A DNA stretch of 64,000 nucleotides from Chloropicon primus (taxonomy: Eukaryota > Chlorophyta > Chloropicophyceae > Chloropicales > Chloropicaceae): assembly GCA_023205875.1 (NCBI GenBank), contig CP060758.1, positions 310,001 through 374,000 of the forward strand. The letters are read 5' to 3'. The notes beneath the pieces were generated by a model, which saw nothing but the letters and a program-made list of their open reading frames with translations, was not told the origin of the DNA and ran no database searches. How positions within the stretch are numbered: position 1 is the first letter of the stretch; each line of letters begins with the position of its first letter. The translations under genes and the position numbers were made by a program. Shown here piece after piece: positions 9,090 through 18,307 of the stretch.

Positions 9090-10892
9090 ATGACAACGGG
9101 GAAGCACTTTTCGGACGAGGACTTGGTGTCGTCCTCGCTGCTGGGACTCGTGCGGTGCTCCAATGCGGCTCCCCTTCGGCTCCTGCGGCCGTTCCCGGAG
9201 GTGAGGGTGGTGGTGAGGGCGGACGTCGAACCGGCGTCGTTTGGCAGGGTCGCCCTCGTGAGTGGCGGAGGGAGCGGGCACGAGCCCGGTCAGGTCGGGT
9301 ACGTGGGCCAGGGCATGCTGACCGCTGCGGTGTGCGGCGACGTCTTCGCCTCGCCGTCCGCGGAGGCCGTGTACCGGGCGATCAAGGCCACCACGGGGTC
9401 AGCGGGGTGCCTCCTGATCGTGATGAACTACACCGGGGACAGGCTGAACTTCGGCCTCGCGGCGGAGAGGGCCAAGGCGGAGGGCCTCTCGGTGGAGATG
9501 GTGGTGGTGGGGGAGGACGTCGCCCTGCCGAGGAAGAAGACGGGGAGGAGGGGGCTCGCCGGGACGGTGGCGGTCCACAAGGCCTGCGGCGCGCTGGCCG
9601 AGCGAGGGGCGAGCCTCGAGGAGGTCAAGGCTGCCGGGGAGGCCGTCGCCGCGAGCATGGGGACGATGGGCGTTTCCCTGACGACCTGCACCATCCCGGG
9701 CCAGCCCGCATCCGGCAGGCTCGGCCCGACGGAGATGGAGGTGGGCCTCGGCATCCACGGCGAGCCGGGGAGGGAGAAGAGGCCCGTCGCGTCCGGCCGG
9801 GACGTCGCCCGGGCGATGTGCGACGCGGTGGCCAAGCCCGGGTCGAACGAGTACTTCGAGGCACCCGTCGGCGAGGAGGTCGTCCTGCTGGTGAACAACC
9901 TCGGCGCGACGACCCCGATCGAGATGACCATGCTGGCGGGCCACTGCTTGGACCACTGCAGGGGGGGGCTGGGCCTCCGCGTCAGCAGGCTCCTCGTCGG
10001 GCCCTTCAAGACGAGCTTGGACATGGTAGGGGCGTCCGTATCCCTGATCAGGGCGAACGTCCCGGGGGTCGGGGACTTCCTCGAGCTCCTGGACGCGCCC
10101 ACCAAGGCCCCGGCTTGGCCCAAGGACGCGGGGAGGGAACCCCCCGCGTCCCTCGAGGAGTGCTTCCGCGACGGCGGCGAGGACGGCGGGCCCTCGACGA
10201 GGAGGCCCGCGGCCGGCGGAGCCCCGGACCTGGGGGACGGGGAGCGGGAGGCGGCCAGGGGGGCCATCCTGGGCGCCTGCAAGGAGGTCTCCGCGTGCCG
10301 GGAGCTGTGCGACGGCCTTGACAGGCTCGCCGGGGACGGGGACTGCGGGAGCACCCTCGCCAAGGGGGCCGCCGGAATCGCGGCGGACGTGGAGGGAGGG
10401 AAGTTCGACTTCTCGACGGGGTCCTCCCTGGCCTCTTGCATCGCTTCGAGCGTTCTCAGGCACATGGGCGGCACTTCGGGGGCAATTTACAACATCTTTT
10501 TCCAAGCCGCGAGCACGTCCTTGGGCGCCTCGGAGGGAGGGGGGTCAAAGTACGAGGCCTTCGCCGCAGCGATGGCCGCGGGGCTCAAGGCGATCCAGAA
10601 GTACGGGGGCGCCCAGCCCGGGGACCGGACCCTCGTCGATGCCCTCCACCCCTTCGTCCACAGCCTCTCCGCTTCCTCGGCGACCACCCCGGAAGCGATC
10701 GAGGCGGACCTCCGCAAGGCCCTGGCGCTGGCGGAGGAGGGCGCAGAGGGCACGAAGGCCATGACGGACGCCATCCTGGGGAGAGCGAGCTACGTTCCTG
10801 AGAAGGACCTGGAGGGCAACGCGGACCCCGGCGCGGTGGCGGCTTGCGCCTGGCTCAAGGGAATGATCGAGGGACTGAGGCAGGGACGTTGA
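9090..10892 (+). CDS. Dihydroxyacetone kinase (fused DhaK-DhaL, ATP-dependent)
   Basis: This 600-residue single-exon gene starts at the ATG at 9090. Residues about 10-340 are the DhaK domain: LVSGGGSGHEPGQVGYVGQG, GMLTAAVCGDVFASPS, and a GIHGEPG stretch whose histidine is the covalent substrate-binding residue of the family. A proline-rich linker leads to the DhaL domain (about 390-595) with GDGDCGSTLAKGA, GGTSGAIYNIFF and GDRTLVDAL, the Mg-ATP-binding features. The enzyme phosphorylates dihydroxyacetone to DHAP, linking glycerol metabolism or osmolyte turnover to glycolysis. All key motifs are intact and length is normal for the eukaryotic single-chain form. It probably acts in the cytosol, as there is no obvious targeting peptide. 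Confidence 0.95.
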   Translation: MTTGKHFSDEDLVSSSLLGLVRCSNAAPLRLLRPFPEVRVVVRADVEPASFGRVALVSGGGSGHEPGQVGYVGQGMLTAAVCGDVFASPSAEAVYRAIKATTGSAGCLLIVMNYTGDRLNFGLAAERAKAEGLSVEMVVVGEDVALPRKKTGRRGLAGTVAVHKACGALAERGASLEEVKAAGEAVAASMGTMGVSLTTCTIPGQPASGRLGPTEMEVGLGIHGEPGREKRPVASGRDVARAMCDAVAKPGSNEYFEAPVGEEVVLLVNNLGATTPIEMTMLAGHCLDHCRGGLGLRVSRLLVGPFKTSLDMVGASVSLIRANVPGVGDFLELLDAPTKAPAWPKDAGREPPASLEECFRDGGEDGGPSTRRPAAGGAPDLGDGEREAARGAILGACKEVSACRELCDGLDRLAGDGDCGSTLAKGAAGIAADVEGGKFDFSTGSSLASCIASSVLRHMGGTSGAIYNIFFQAASTSLGASEGGGSKYEAFAAAMAAGLKAIQKYGGAQPGDRTLVDALHPFVHSLSASSATTPEAIEADLRKALALAEEGAEGTKAMTDAILGRASYVPEKDLEGNADPGAVAACAWLKGMIEGLRQGR

Positions 10893-11031
10893 GAGAGAGA
10901 GAAAGAGAAAGAGAGAGAGGTTCGGAGGAGAAGGAGTTGGTGAAGCGGTGGCCTTGTATCCTTGCTTGTCCTAAAAACCCGCCATTTTGCTAATTTATTA
11001 TGATTTATCGTACAAACCCCGTAGATAGAGC

Positions 11032-11574
11032 CTACCAGAGCTCGTCGTCCGAAGGGATGTCCACGCCCAGGCTGAAGTCCTCGTCCTCCTGGAAACACTT
11101 GCAGAACGCCTTGAAGTCGAGCCTCTCCTGCTTGGACCCGGACTCCTCCATGACTCGCGTCAGGAGCTGGTCCATTTGGCTCTCGCTCAGGGAGGCACCC
11201 ACCCTCTGGCGCACGACGTGCTCCAAGTCCAAGCGAGAGACGTACCCATCGCCGTCCACGTCGTGGAAGTTGAACAAGAACTGGAGCTTCTCCTCCATGG
11301 ATGCCTTGGGGCTGAAAGCGGAGAGAATGTGCAAGAAGTCCTTGAAGTTCACATTCTCGAAGATGCTCACGAGGCGCTGCGCGAGGGGGTTCAGGCTGAA
11401 TTCTGGGATCGCGAGAAACTCCTCGGTCGAGATGAAACCCTTCTTGTCCTTGTCCAGCTTGAGGAACCTCTTGTAGAGCACCTGAATCTCCGTTTGGGAG
11501 AACTTGAACTCGCAGCCCTTCTGCAGGTCCTCGATCTCCCCTTGCGTGAGGTCGAAACTTAGGCCTTGACCCAT
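11032..11574 (-). CDS. Calcineurin B-like / CHP-type EF-hand protein, probably N-myristoylated
   Basis: The ATG at 11574 gives a 180-residue protein beginning MGQGLSFDLTQ; glycine at position 2 and the following residues fit N-myristoylation, as in calcineurin B, CHP and CBL proteins. The longer open frame upstream looks untranslated. Two canonical EF loops are visible, DKDKKGFISTEE and DVDGDGYVSRLD (the last with D rather than E at position 12); the others are degenerate. The expected role is a Ca2+-dependent regulatory subunit for calcineurin A, a kinase or an ion exchanger at membranes. Calcineurin B and CHP are hard to separate by eye. It converges on the dihydroxyacetone kinase gene. Confidence 0.85.
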   Translation of the reverse strand: MGQGLSFDLTQGEIEDLQKGCEFKFSQTEIQVLYKRFLKLDKDKKGFISTEEFLAIPEFSLNPLAQRLVSIFENVNFKDFLHILSAFSPKASMEEKLQFLFNFHDVDGDGYVSRLDLEHVVRQRVGASLSESQMDQLLTRVMEESGSKQERLDFKAFCKCFQEDEDFSLGVDIPSDDELW

Positions 11575-11973
11575 CCGCGCCCAACAAATCCTTTCTCGCC
11601 TGCTCCTCGCCGCGCTCGCACGCTCGACAGCGCCTCTGCTCTCTCGATTGGAAGAGGAAGAGGGACGGAGGGACGGAGGGATGCGATGTAAACAAAACAT
11701 AACAAAATATGCAACAATGAGGATGAAACACTGCCATCAACCACGACATCTTGGATAAAACCACCTCGTAATCTAATCCGTTATTCGTTTCGTTTCAATA
11801 TTAGTCTGAGGTGCGCCTCCCGCCTTCTCTTTGACGATGAACGAGGCTTGCTCGATTCCTTGCGCTCCCCCCGTGCAAGTGGCAACAAAGCTTTGGGGCC
11901 GTGTCCACTAGAAGAACCAGAAACCGTCTTCTCCGCCGAAGCGAAGAGAAGAGCCCGTGTTGTCCAACTGAAC
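11575..11973. other. Gap between the EF-hand and isocitrate-lyase-family genes
   Basis: About 400 bases holding the 5' flank of the EF-hand gene and the 3' flank of the next minus-strand gene. I see no gene, RNA or repeat here. Confidence 0.4.
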
Positions 11974-12873
11974 TCACTGCCCAGACTTTTCCCTGCCGTA
12001 GGCCTCCAAATCCTCGAGCTCCTTGAAGTACTGAGGGAAACCAATGACTGACTTGATGGTCGCGAACGTGTAGTCGTCCTGGGGAACCTTTCCCTCCTTC
12101 AAGCCCTCAAGCGCTTTCTGCATTGCTGTGATGCAAACCCCAAGCAGAGGAAGGGGGTACACGCTGAGCTTGAACCCGATGTCAGTCAGCTTCTCCAGGG
12201 AGAGTATCGGCGTCTTCCCCGATTCCAACATATTCGCGAGGACCGGCTTGTTGTAACTGGCTGCCAGCTTGCAAACCGCGACCATCTCGTCCTCGCTCTG
12301 GAGTGCGTCACAGAACACCATGTCTGCCCCGACCTTGCAGAAGGCCTCGATTCTCCACAGCGTCTCCTCCATCGACACCGCCTGCCGAGAGTCAGTCCTC
12401 GCGATAATTACGATCCTGTCCGCCGGCTCCGGCGTCTCGTCCCTCGCGAGCACAGCCGCCCTCAGCCTGGACAGGGCCTCGGGACGAGTCACGACCTCCT
12501 TGTTCTGGACGTGTCCGCACGACTTGGGCACCTTCTGATCCTCGAGGAGAATGCCAGCGATGCCAGCGTCCCTGTAACCCCTCAGCGTCCTCTGCGCGTT
12601 CATGGCGTTGCCGTAGCCATTGTCGCCGTCCACGACGATCGGAATGCTGGTCACCTCAAGGCACAACCTGGCCTGGTCCAGCATTTCGCTGTAAGTGATG
12701 AGCTGAGTGTCCGGCGCCCCAATCCTCGCTGCCGAGGTCGTGAAGCCCGACATGAACATGACCTCGAACCCGGATTGCTCGATGAGCTTGGCGCTCAGAG
12801 CGTCGTGGCAGCAAGGCATCGGCAAGACCCCGGGCAAGGCCAGGAGGGAACGCAACCTTCTCGGACGGCTCAT
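11974..12873 (-). CDS. Isocitrate lyase / PEP mutase superfamily enzyme (petal-death-protein or methylisocitrate-lyase type)
   Basis: The ATG at 12873 gives 299 residues. Superfamily landmarks are intact: IPIVVDGDNGYGNAMN (metal and substrate binding), GILLEDQKVPKSCGH with the catalytic-loop cysteine, and IIARTDSRQA. These catalyse C-C or P-C bond cleavage of 2-substituted malates, oxaloacetate or phosphonates. The closest remembered relatives are plant petal death protein and carboxyvinyl-carboxyphosphonate phosphorylmutase, which act as oxaloacetate/methylmalate lyases; exact substrate is not decidable by eye. It is head to head with the selenoprotein M gene and preceded by a copy of the shared promoter element. 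Confidence 0.9.
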   Translation of the reverse strand: MSRPRRLRSLLALPGVLPMPCCHDALSAKLIEQSGFEVMFMSGFTTSAARIGAPDTQLITYSEMLDQARLCLEVTSIPIVVDGDNGYGNAMNAQRTLRGYRDAGIAGILLEDQKVPKSCGHVQNKEVVTRPEALSRLRAAVLARDETPEPADRIVIIARTDSRQAVSMEETLWRIEAFCKVGADMVFCDALQSEDEMVAVCKLAASYNKPVLANMLESGKTPILSLEKLTDIGFKLSVYPLPLLGVCITAMQKALEGLKEGKVPQDDYTFATIKSVIGFPQYFKELEDLEAYGREKSGQ

Positions 12874-12915
12874 ACTTTTTTCACTTCTTTCCCCTCGCGT
12901 GTTCGCGTCCTCCTC

Positions 12916-12984
12916 CAATCCTCACCGCTGGGTCGTTTCTTTCGCGCGACGGCTCGTTCAAAACAGCAAGAGACGACGCTTCTG
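12916..12984 (-). promoter_or_regulatory. Shared upstream element, copy B (before the isocitrate-lyase-family gene)
   Basis: Read on the minus strand: AGAAGCGTCGTCTC, then TTTTGAACGAGCCGTCGCG, then AAAGAAACGACCCAGCGG and TGAGGATTGG, ending about 42 bases before the ATG at 12873. It is nearly identical in design to copies A (3146) and C (37032). The opposite strand leads to the selenoprotein M start 185 bases further on. Confidence 0.6.
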
Positions 12985-13052
12985 CTCGTCCCAATTCCTC
13001 CGTCTCTCCGCTTCCCCGACGCGCGCTCCAGTCCTCGCTTGTTTCCCTCTCT

Positions 13053-13092
<40 letters not shown>

Positions 13093-13168
13093 AAGGCAAG
13101 GGATTTGATCGACGAGGCGGCCAGAGAGAGCGTTACGGCGGGAGGGCGGAGGAGCGTTAGCAGATGAG

Positions 13169-14103
13169 ATGAGGGTCTCGCGGCATCGACATGTGGTGCT
13201 CAGGGTGACGGCAGTCCTCGTTGCGGTGTGGCTCCTTGGCCTGGCGCATGGCCAGGAAGGTGAAGGCGTTTGTAGAGCGACACAGGCGGTCGAGGGCCTC
13301 GAAACGGACGAAGCAGGACGCATGAAAGTGGAGGTGGCATCCGCGAAGGTCATCACCTGCGGAGGTTGACAGCGTGAGTAATTTGATTCCTTCTCTTGCC
13401 CGTCGAGCCTGTCAAGCATATTTTGCCCGCGTTCTGACAACAGTCCTTTCTCGTCACAAAGTGAGCAAGCATCCTGGGTAAGGAAGACCACGTTTTTTTT
13501 GTTTGTTTTTTTTGTTTTTGGGGAGGTGGCAAGCAGTGGACTGACTGAGACTCTTCACTACGCAGGGTAAAGAAGTTTCTCTACTCCGAGGATGGGCTCG
13601 TCGTGTATGAGAACCTCTCGTTCGAGATGCGGCACAAGGTCAAGCCCACGCTTCACTTGTACGCGCAGGTGAGTTTTTGGGAAGGTTTTCGTTTTTTTTC
13701 TTTTTTTTTTTTTCGGCAAGCTCACTCCTTTTGGTTTGGTTGCCCCTGCCTCTGCCGCGCAGGGCGCGACGGATAGTTTTCATCAGCAAAGCCTGGAGAA
13801 CTTCACCTTCCAGGAGCTCCACAAGCTCATGCACCTAATTGGTTTGAAGAGGAAACCAGACGAAGTGCTTGCGCAAGAGAACGCCATGGTAGGTAAAAGG
13901 AGTGCCTATTTTTACTGTTTTTTTTTTTTTTGAGATCGCGCTATGTTATAATCGGCGCTTAGACTGACAGGTCCGTGTTCCCATCCGCTGCTGCGGCGTT
14001 CCGCGACGAGAAGAAACTGGAAGAGATTCAGGCCGCCCATGCAGAGTGGAAGAAGATGATCTCCAAGCCGGGAAGCAGCGACGGCGCGCAAGTCGTCCAG
14101 TGA
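13169..14103 (+). CDS. SELENOM: Selenoprotein M with UGA-encoded selenocysteine, five exons including a 16-nt microexon
   Basis: Exons 13169-13373, 13462-13477, 13566-13668, 13763-13888 and 13963-14103 join in phase to 196 codons; every intron is GT-AG (88, 88, 94 and 74 nt). A hydrophobic signal peptide (about residues 8-28) precedes a thioredoxin-like fold. The frame passes through TGA at 13367-13369 in the context VITCGG-TGA-CAG, the CxxU motif of SelM, followed by SKHPG and VKKF exactly spaced as in animal SelM (CGGU-Q-six residues-VKxF). Later family blocks are LVVYENLSFEMRHK and FTFQELHKLMHLIGLKRKP. SelM is an ER thiol-disulfide oxidoreductase involved in redox and calcium control. A SECIS lies 26 bases after the stop. 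Read without recoding, the gene would look like a 66-codon stub. Confidence 0.9.
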
Positions 14104-14129
14104 CACACGGATTACAAAAGCACGCAGCC

Positions 14130-14174
14130 ATGACGAAGGAAGGTCAACAGCACTGGAAAAACTTTCTTTCCGAA
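14130..14174 (+). promoter_or_regulatory. SECIS element in the 3' UTR of selenoprotein M
   Basis: The core quartet is ATGAC (14130-14134) opposite CGAA (14171-14174), fitting AUGAN/NGAN. Between them GAAGGAAGG (14135-14143) pairs over nine positions, two of them G-U, with CTTTCTTTC (14162-14170). The apical loop starts TCAACAG and holds the unpaired AA (14146-14147), with a possible CAG/CTG mini-stem as in type 2 SECIS. The lower helix is imperfect. This is the expected recruiter of SBP2 and EFsec for selenocysteine insertion. Confidence 0.82.
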
Positions 14175-14546
14175 ACCGAAGCATTGTATTGTACCGTGGT
14201 GTCGTCAAGTGTGCGAATAGTTTCGCATAGAAGAGCGCCCTCGTCGTCGATTGTCAACAACTTCGTTCCCTTTCCTGTCCACTGTTTCGCTTCCCCTTTC
14301 CAAGGCAAACTTCGAGCTGGAGGACGGGAGGGAGGGGTGAAGGAGGGGAAGAAAGAAGAAGGCCATGGGCTTATCATCGTTGATGAATCGCATGCTCCCT
14401 CCCTTCCCCTCCTCCCCCCCCCTCCTCTCCTCATTCTGTTTCGCGCCAGATTGATTTTAGATTTTAAGATTCGGCCGCCCGAGCCAGCCGATCGATCATC
14501 TTGAGAGGAGGGGAGGACCACCTGACCAACCCACAAGGCGTTCAAC
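14175..14546. other. Gap between selenoprotein M and the ATAD2-type gene
   Basis: Nothing gene-like is seen. The stretch is pyrimidine-rich near 14398-14440 (runs of C and T) and is probably 3' UTR of the selenoprotein gene plus the promoter of the next. Confidence 0.4.
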
Positions 14547-17500
14547 ATGTCGCGAGTCGACCCCGTGTTAAAGGTAAGTCATCCCCGGACGAGGTCGAGG
14601 TCTCCCGAAAGGCGTTCCTCTTTCCTCTCCGCTCTTCTTCCCTTCTTTGCTCTTCGTTCTCTTTGCAGACGTTGATCCAAAAGGCTGACTTTGTTTGACC
14701 ACCACCTCCTCCTAACTCCTCCTTGATCGATCCCAACGACGACGACGACGATAACGACGCAGGAGTATCTGGAGAAGCAGGCGGAAGGTCCCGCAGCCTC
14801 GGCGCACAAGGAGAATGCCGAGGTCGAGCCCGGCGGTCTCCACGTGACGCGGAGCTCTTCCCTTCCGGCTTCTCCGCTCCAGGACATCACGGAGGGCGAC
14901 AACGCGGACAACAAGAGGTACAGCTTCAGGACCCGAAGACAATCACGGAACACGTTGATGGAGTCCGACGAGGAGGAGGAGGACGAGTATGCGGACGAGG
15001 GCGATGGCGGTCCTCCTCCTCCTCAAGCTCCGAGGTACACGGGAATCAGGACGCGCCTCGCGGAACCGATGGAGGAGGACCTCGCGGAACCCGAGGAGGA
15101 CGTCCGCCAACAGGATGAACTGGATGAGCTGGGGAACACTGGGAGGTATCCAAGGCGGAACAGGAAGAGCGTGGTGATCTTCGATCCGTACGAGGAGCCC
15201 ACCGTGAGCCGTCGCAGGAGGGTGGGCAGGGGGGCGATCGAGAACGAGGAGGAGGAGGAGGTGATCGAGGACGAGAGAATGAAGCCCTTTGGCCGCTACA
15301 GCGCAGATCACGGGTACTCCACAAGATTCCGAAGGGTCGCCGAGCCAAACTTCGGGGAGGGGAACGATGTCTCGGAGCATGCCGGGGCCGAGCCGAGGCG
15401 GAGCAGGAGGGTCAGGACCGAGGCGAAGAGGTACATGCCGGGGGAGTACCTTGGCAACGACGACCGGGAGGCGCCTTCTCCGAGAAAGAGGCTGAGAAGG
15501 ATTCAGAGGCAGAGGGAGAGGGATTCTTATGGGAGCCACCAGAGGTACAGCAGGAGGCGGATAGGCGGGGACAGCGAGGATGACCTCATACAGGATAGGA
15601 ACGACCACCTCTGGGGCCTCCTGGCGGAGGCGGCCCAGCAAGACGCCACGGCCAACCCCACCCCGGGGGGCGCGGCATCAAACCCCCTCATGCAGCCTCT
15701 CATGCCGCCGGACCTCAGCAGGAGCCTTGCTGGCAATCCGTTCGCGCAGAAGTCGAAGAACGTGGAGATCACCCCGATTAGCGTGGACGCGTCCATCACC
15801 TTCAGCGACATTGGCGGGCTGGAGCACTACGTGCACAGCCTGAAGGAGATGGTTTTCCTTCCTTTGGTGTACCCAGAAATTTTCAGGAAGTTTCACCTGA
15901 ACCCGCCCAAGGGCGTCCTCTTGCACGGCCCACCCGGGACGGGCAAGACTCTTTGCGCTAGGGCGCTCGCCGCTGCGGCGAAGAGATCCGGGCAGAATGT
16001 GAGCTTCTTCATGAGGAAGGGCGCGGACGTTCTCTCCAAATGGGTTGGAGAGAGCGAGAGGCAGCTGAGGCTTCTCTTCGAGGAGGCCCAGAAGAGGCAG
16101 CCAAGCATAATCTTCTTCGATGAGATTGACGGCCTTTGCCCGGTCAGAAGCAGCAAGCAGGACCAGATACACAACAGCATCGTTTCCACGCTTCTTGCCC
16201 TGATGGACGGCCTGGACAACAGGGGTCAGGTGGTGGTGATCGGTGCCACGAATAGGATCGACGCGGTGGACAGTGCCCTGCGGAGGCCCGGGAGATTCGA
16301 CAGGGAGCTGAGCTTCCCGCTGCCAAACGTCGAGGCGAGGAAGGAGATACTCGGGATTCACACCAAGAAGTGGCAGAAACCCATGGAGGAGGAGCTCAAG
16401 GAAGACCTCGCGAATTCCTGCGTGGGTTACTGCGGGGCGGACCTGAAGGCTCTCTGCACGGAGGCAACCCTCCAGGCCCTTCGGAGGCACTACCCCCAGA
16501 TCTACGCCAAGGAAGAGAAACTACTTATCGATACGGAGGCCATCAAGATCCAGAAGGAGGACTTCATCTCGGCCCAGAAGTCGATCACCCCGGCCTCCCA
16601 GAGGTCCGCAGTGGTCCATGCCAAGCCCTTGCCGAAGCACCTCTCAAAGTGCCTTTCAAAGGAGATGGGCAGGGTGAGGGAAGTGTGCTCTGTTATCTTC
16701 GACCCTTCTGAGAAGACCATGTCCAGCAAGCTGGCTGGCAAGCGCATAGACTATGCCCGCGTCCTTCAGAAGTTCACTTGCAGATCCAGGTTGTGCATCT
16801 GTGGCGATGCAGACGTTGCGGGAATGGGCCAAGACCTCCTCTCCGCAGCTCTGCTTCATGACTTGGAGGCCATGCCTTGCTTTGCGATTGGGCATCCCGA
16901 CCTCTTGGCGTTTGCCGGGGCCCACACGCCCGAGGAGGCCCTGGTCAGCATCATCTGCGAAGCAAGGAAGGCGGCGCCATCCATCTTGTACCTTCCGAAC
17001 TGTGACATCTGGTGGACGACCTCCTCCTACTTGCTCAAGTCTACCTTCCTGGCGCTGATGAATGACCTCATGAGCGCGGACGTCCCGCTTCTCTTCCTGG
17101 CGACGTGTGACTGTGGGCCCAGTGAAATTCCAGAGGACCTGCGCGCGGTGTTCTTCGGAAACGCCTTCTGCATGAGGCAGCTGACTCTGGAGGAGAAGCT
17201 GGATTGCTTCGACGACATCATGGTCATGGTGAAGGAGGGCTACGAGGGCGGCAAGGGGTCGTCCGGGGCGGGGCCCTCCGGCGAGGAGGACCTGCCCCTC
17301 GCGCCCCCGGACGAGCAAGTGCTCCAGGGCAAAGCCCTGCAGCTCAAGCTGGACGAGGAGGAGGAGAACCTCAGGCAGCTCAGGATGGTCTTCAGGAGCC
17401 AGGTCTTGAAGCTCCTGTGCGAGCACAGGTGGAGGGTGTTCACAGAGCCTCTCAGGGAGGAGGAGAAGAAGGAGGTCGAGAACAAAGGGGGTTCCTCCAT

Positions 17501-18185
17501 GGACCTGTTAACGCTCCTCAGGTCCATCGACACGAAGAAGGTGAGCAGCGCAAAAGAGTTCGAGAAGGCCATCGCGGACATTGTGTCCACCACAGAGGCC
17601 CTGTACTCGGAGAGCATCGCGGAGGACGCCAGAATCATCAGCCGGGCCCACGCCCTGAAGGACGCGGTCGACGTGTGGCTCGAGACCCTCCCCAAGGAGC
17701 TCGCCAGCAAGTGCGAGGGGATCGTCGAGAAGCGCAGGCAGGAGGAGGGGAAGAAGAAGGAGGAGGAGAACGCCACCAGGAGGGTCAGCGCCAGGAGCTT
17801 GGGAGAGGTGATGGACGACTCCGTCAAGCACTTGGATCCCGAGGCCCTGGCCAGGAAGCTCAGGTCGGAGAGGAGGCAGGCCGAGGAGCAGGAGGCCCTG
17901 GAGGCCAAGAAGTTGGAGGAGGAGAGGGAGACCGAAAGGCTGAGGAAGGAGGAGGAGGACAGGAAGAGGGCCGAGGAGCAGAAGAAGAAGGAGGTTCCGA
18001 TGACTCCACCAACCCTCGAGAACCTCCTGCAGCTGCAGGGCAAGCTCGAGGTCGAGGTCGCCGACAAGCGCAGCGTCCACGACCTCGAGTCCTTCCACGC
18101 CTGCCTCAAGCAGCTGACTTGGAGCTACAGGATGGAACCCAACAGGATCAATGTCTGCGAGGCCTTGATCGACTTCATGGCCTAA
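14547..18185 (+). CDS. ATAD2/Yta7-type tandem AAA protein with degenerate bromodomain
   Basis: A short first exon (14547-14573, MSRVDPVLK) joins 14763-18185 in phase 0, giving about 1149 residues; a possible small extra exon at 14669-14692 (in frame, poor donor) is undecided. The acidic N-terminus (nt 14900-15700) is typical. AAA1 follows SITFSDIGGLEHYVHSLKEM: Walker A GPPGTGKT, Walker B IIFFDEIDGL, sensor ATNRIDAVD, arginine finger RRPGRFDRE, all intact. AAA2 (from about nt 16770) lacks Walker A, as is normal for ATAD2. The C-terminal region (LRMVFRSQVLKLLCEHRWRV to ISRAHALKDAVDVW) aligns with the ATAD2 bromodomain but shows no acetyl-lysine-binding Asn. ATAD2 proteins load or evict histones in the nucleus. 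Confidence 0.88.
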
Positions 18186-18307
18186 ACTCAAAACGTTTAA
18201 TCTCTCATTGTTTTGTCATTGAACCTCCACACATCCAATGCTAGATCTTTGCTTGCTGCTCGGTGACGTCTTCCTCCACCAGTCCGGGCCTCGAGAGGGA
18301 GAGAAGC

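Noticed and set aside
12958-13491. 177-codon minus-strand frame across the selenoprotein M promoter and first exon
   Set aside because: It overlaps a well-supported exon and a CT/GA microsatellite and has no recognisable domain.
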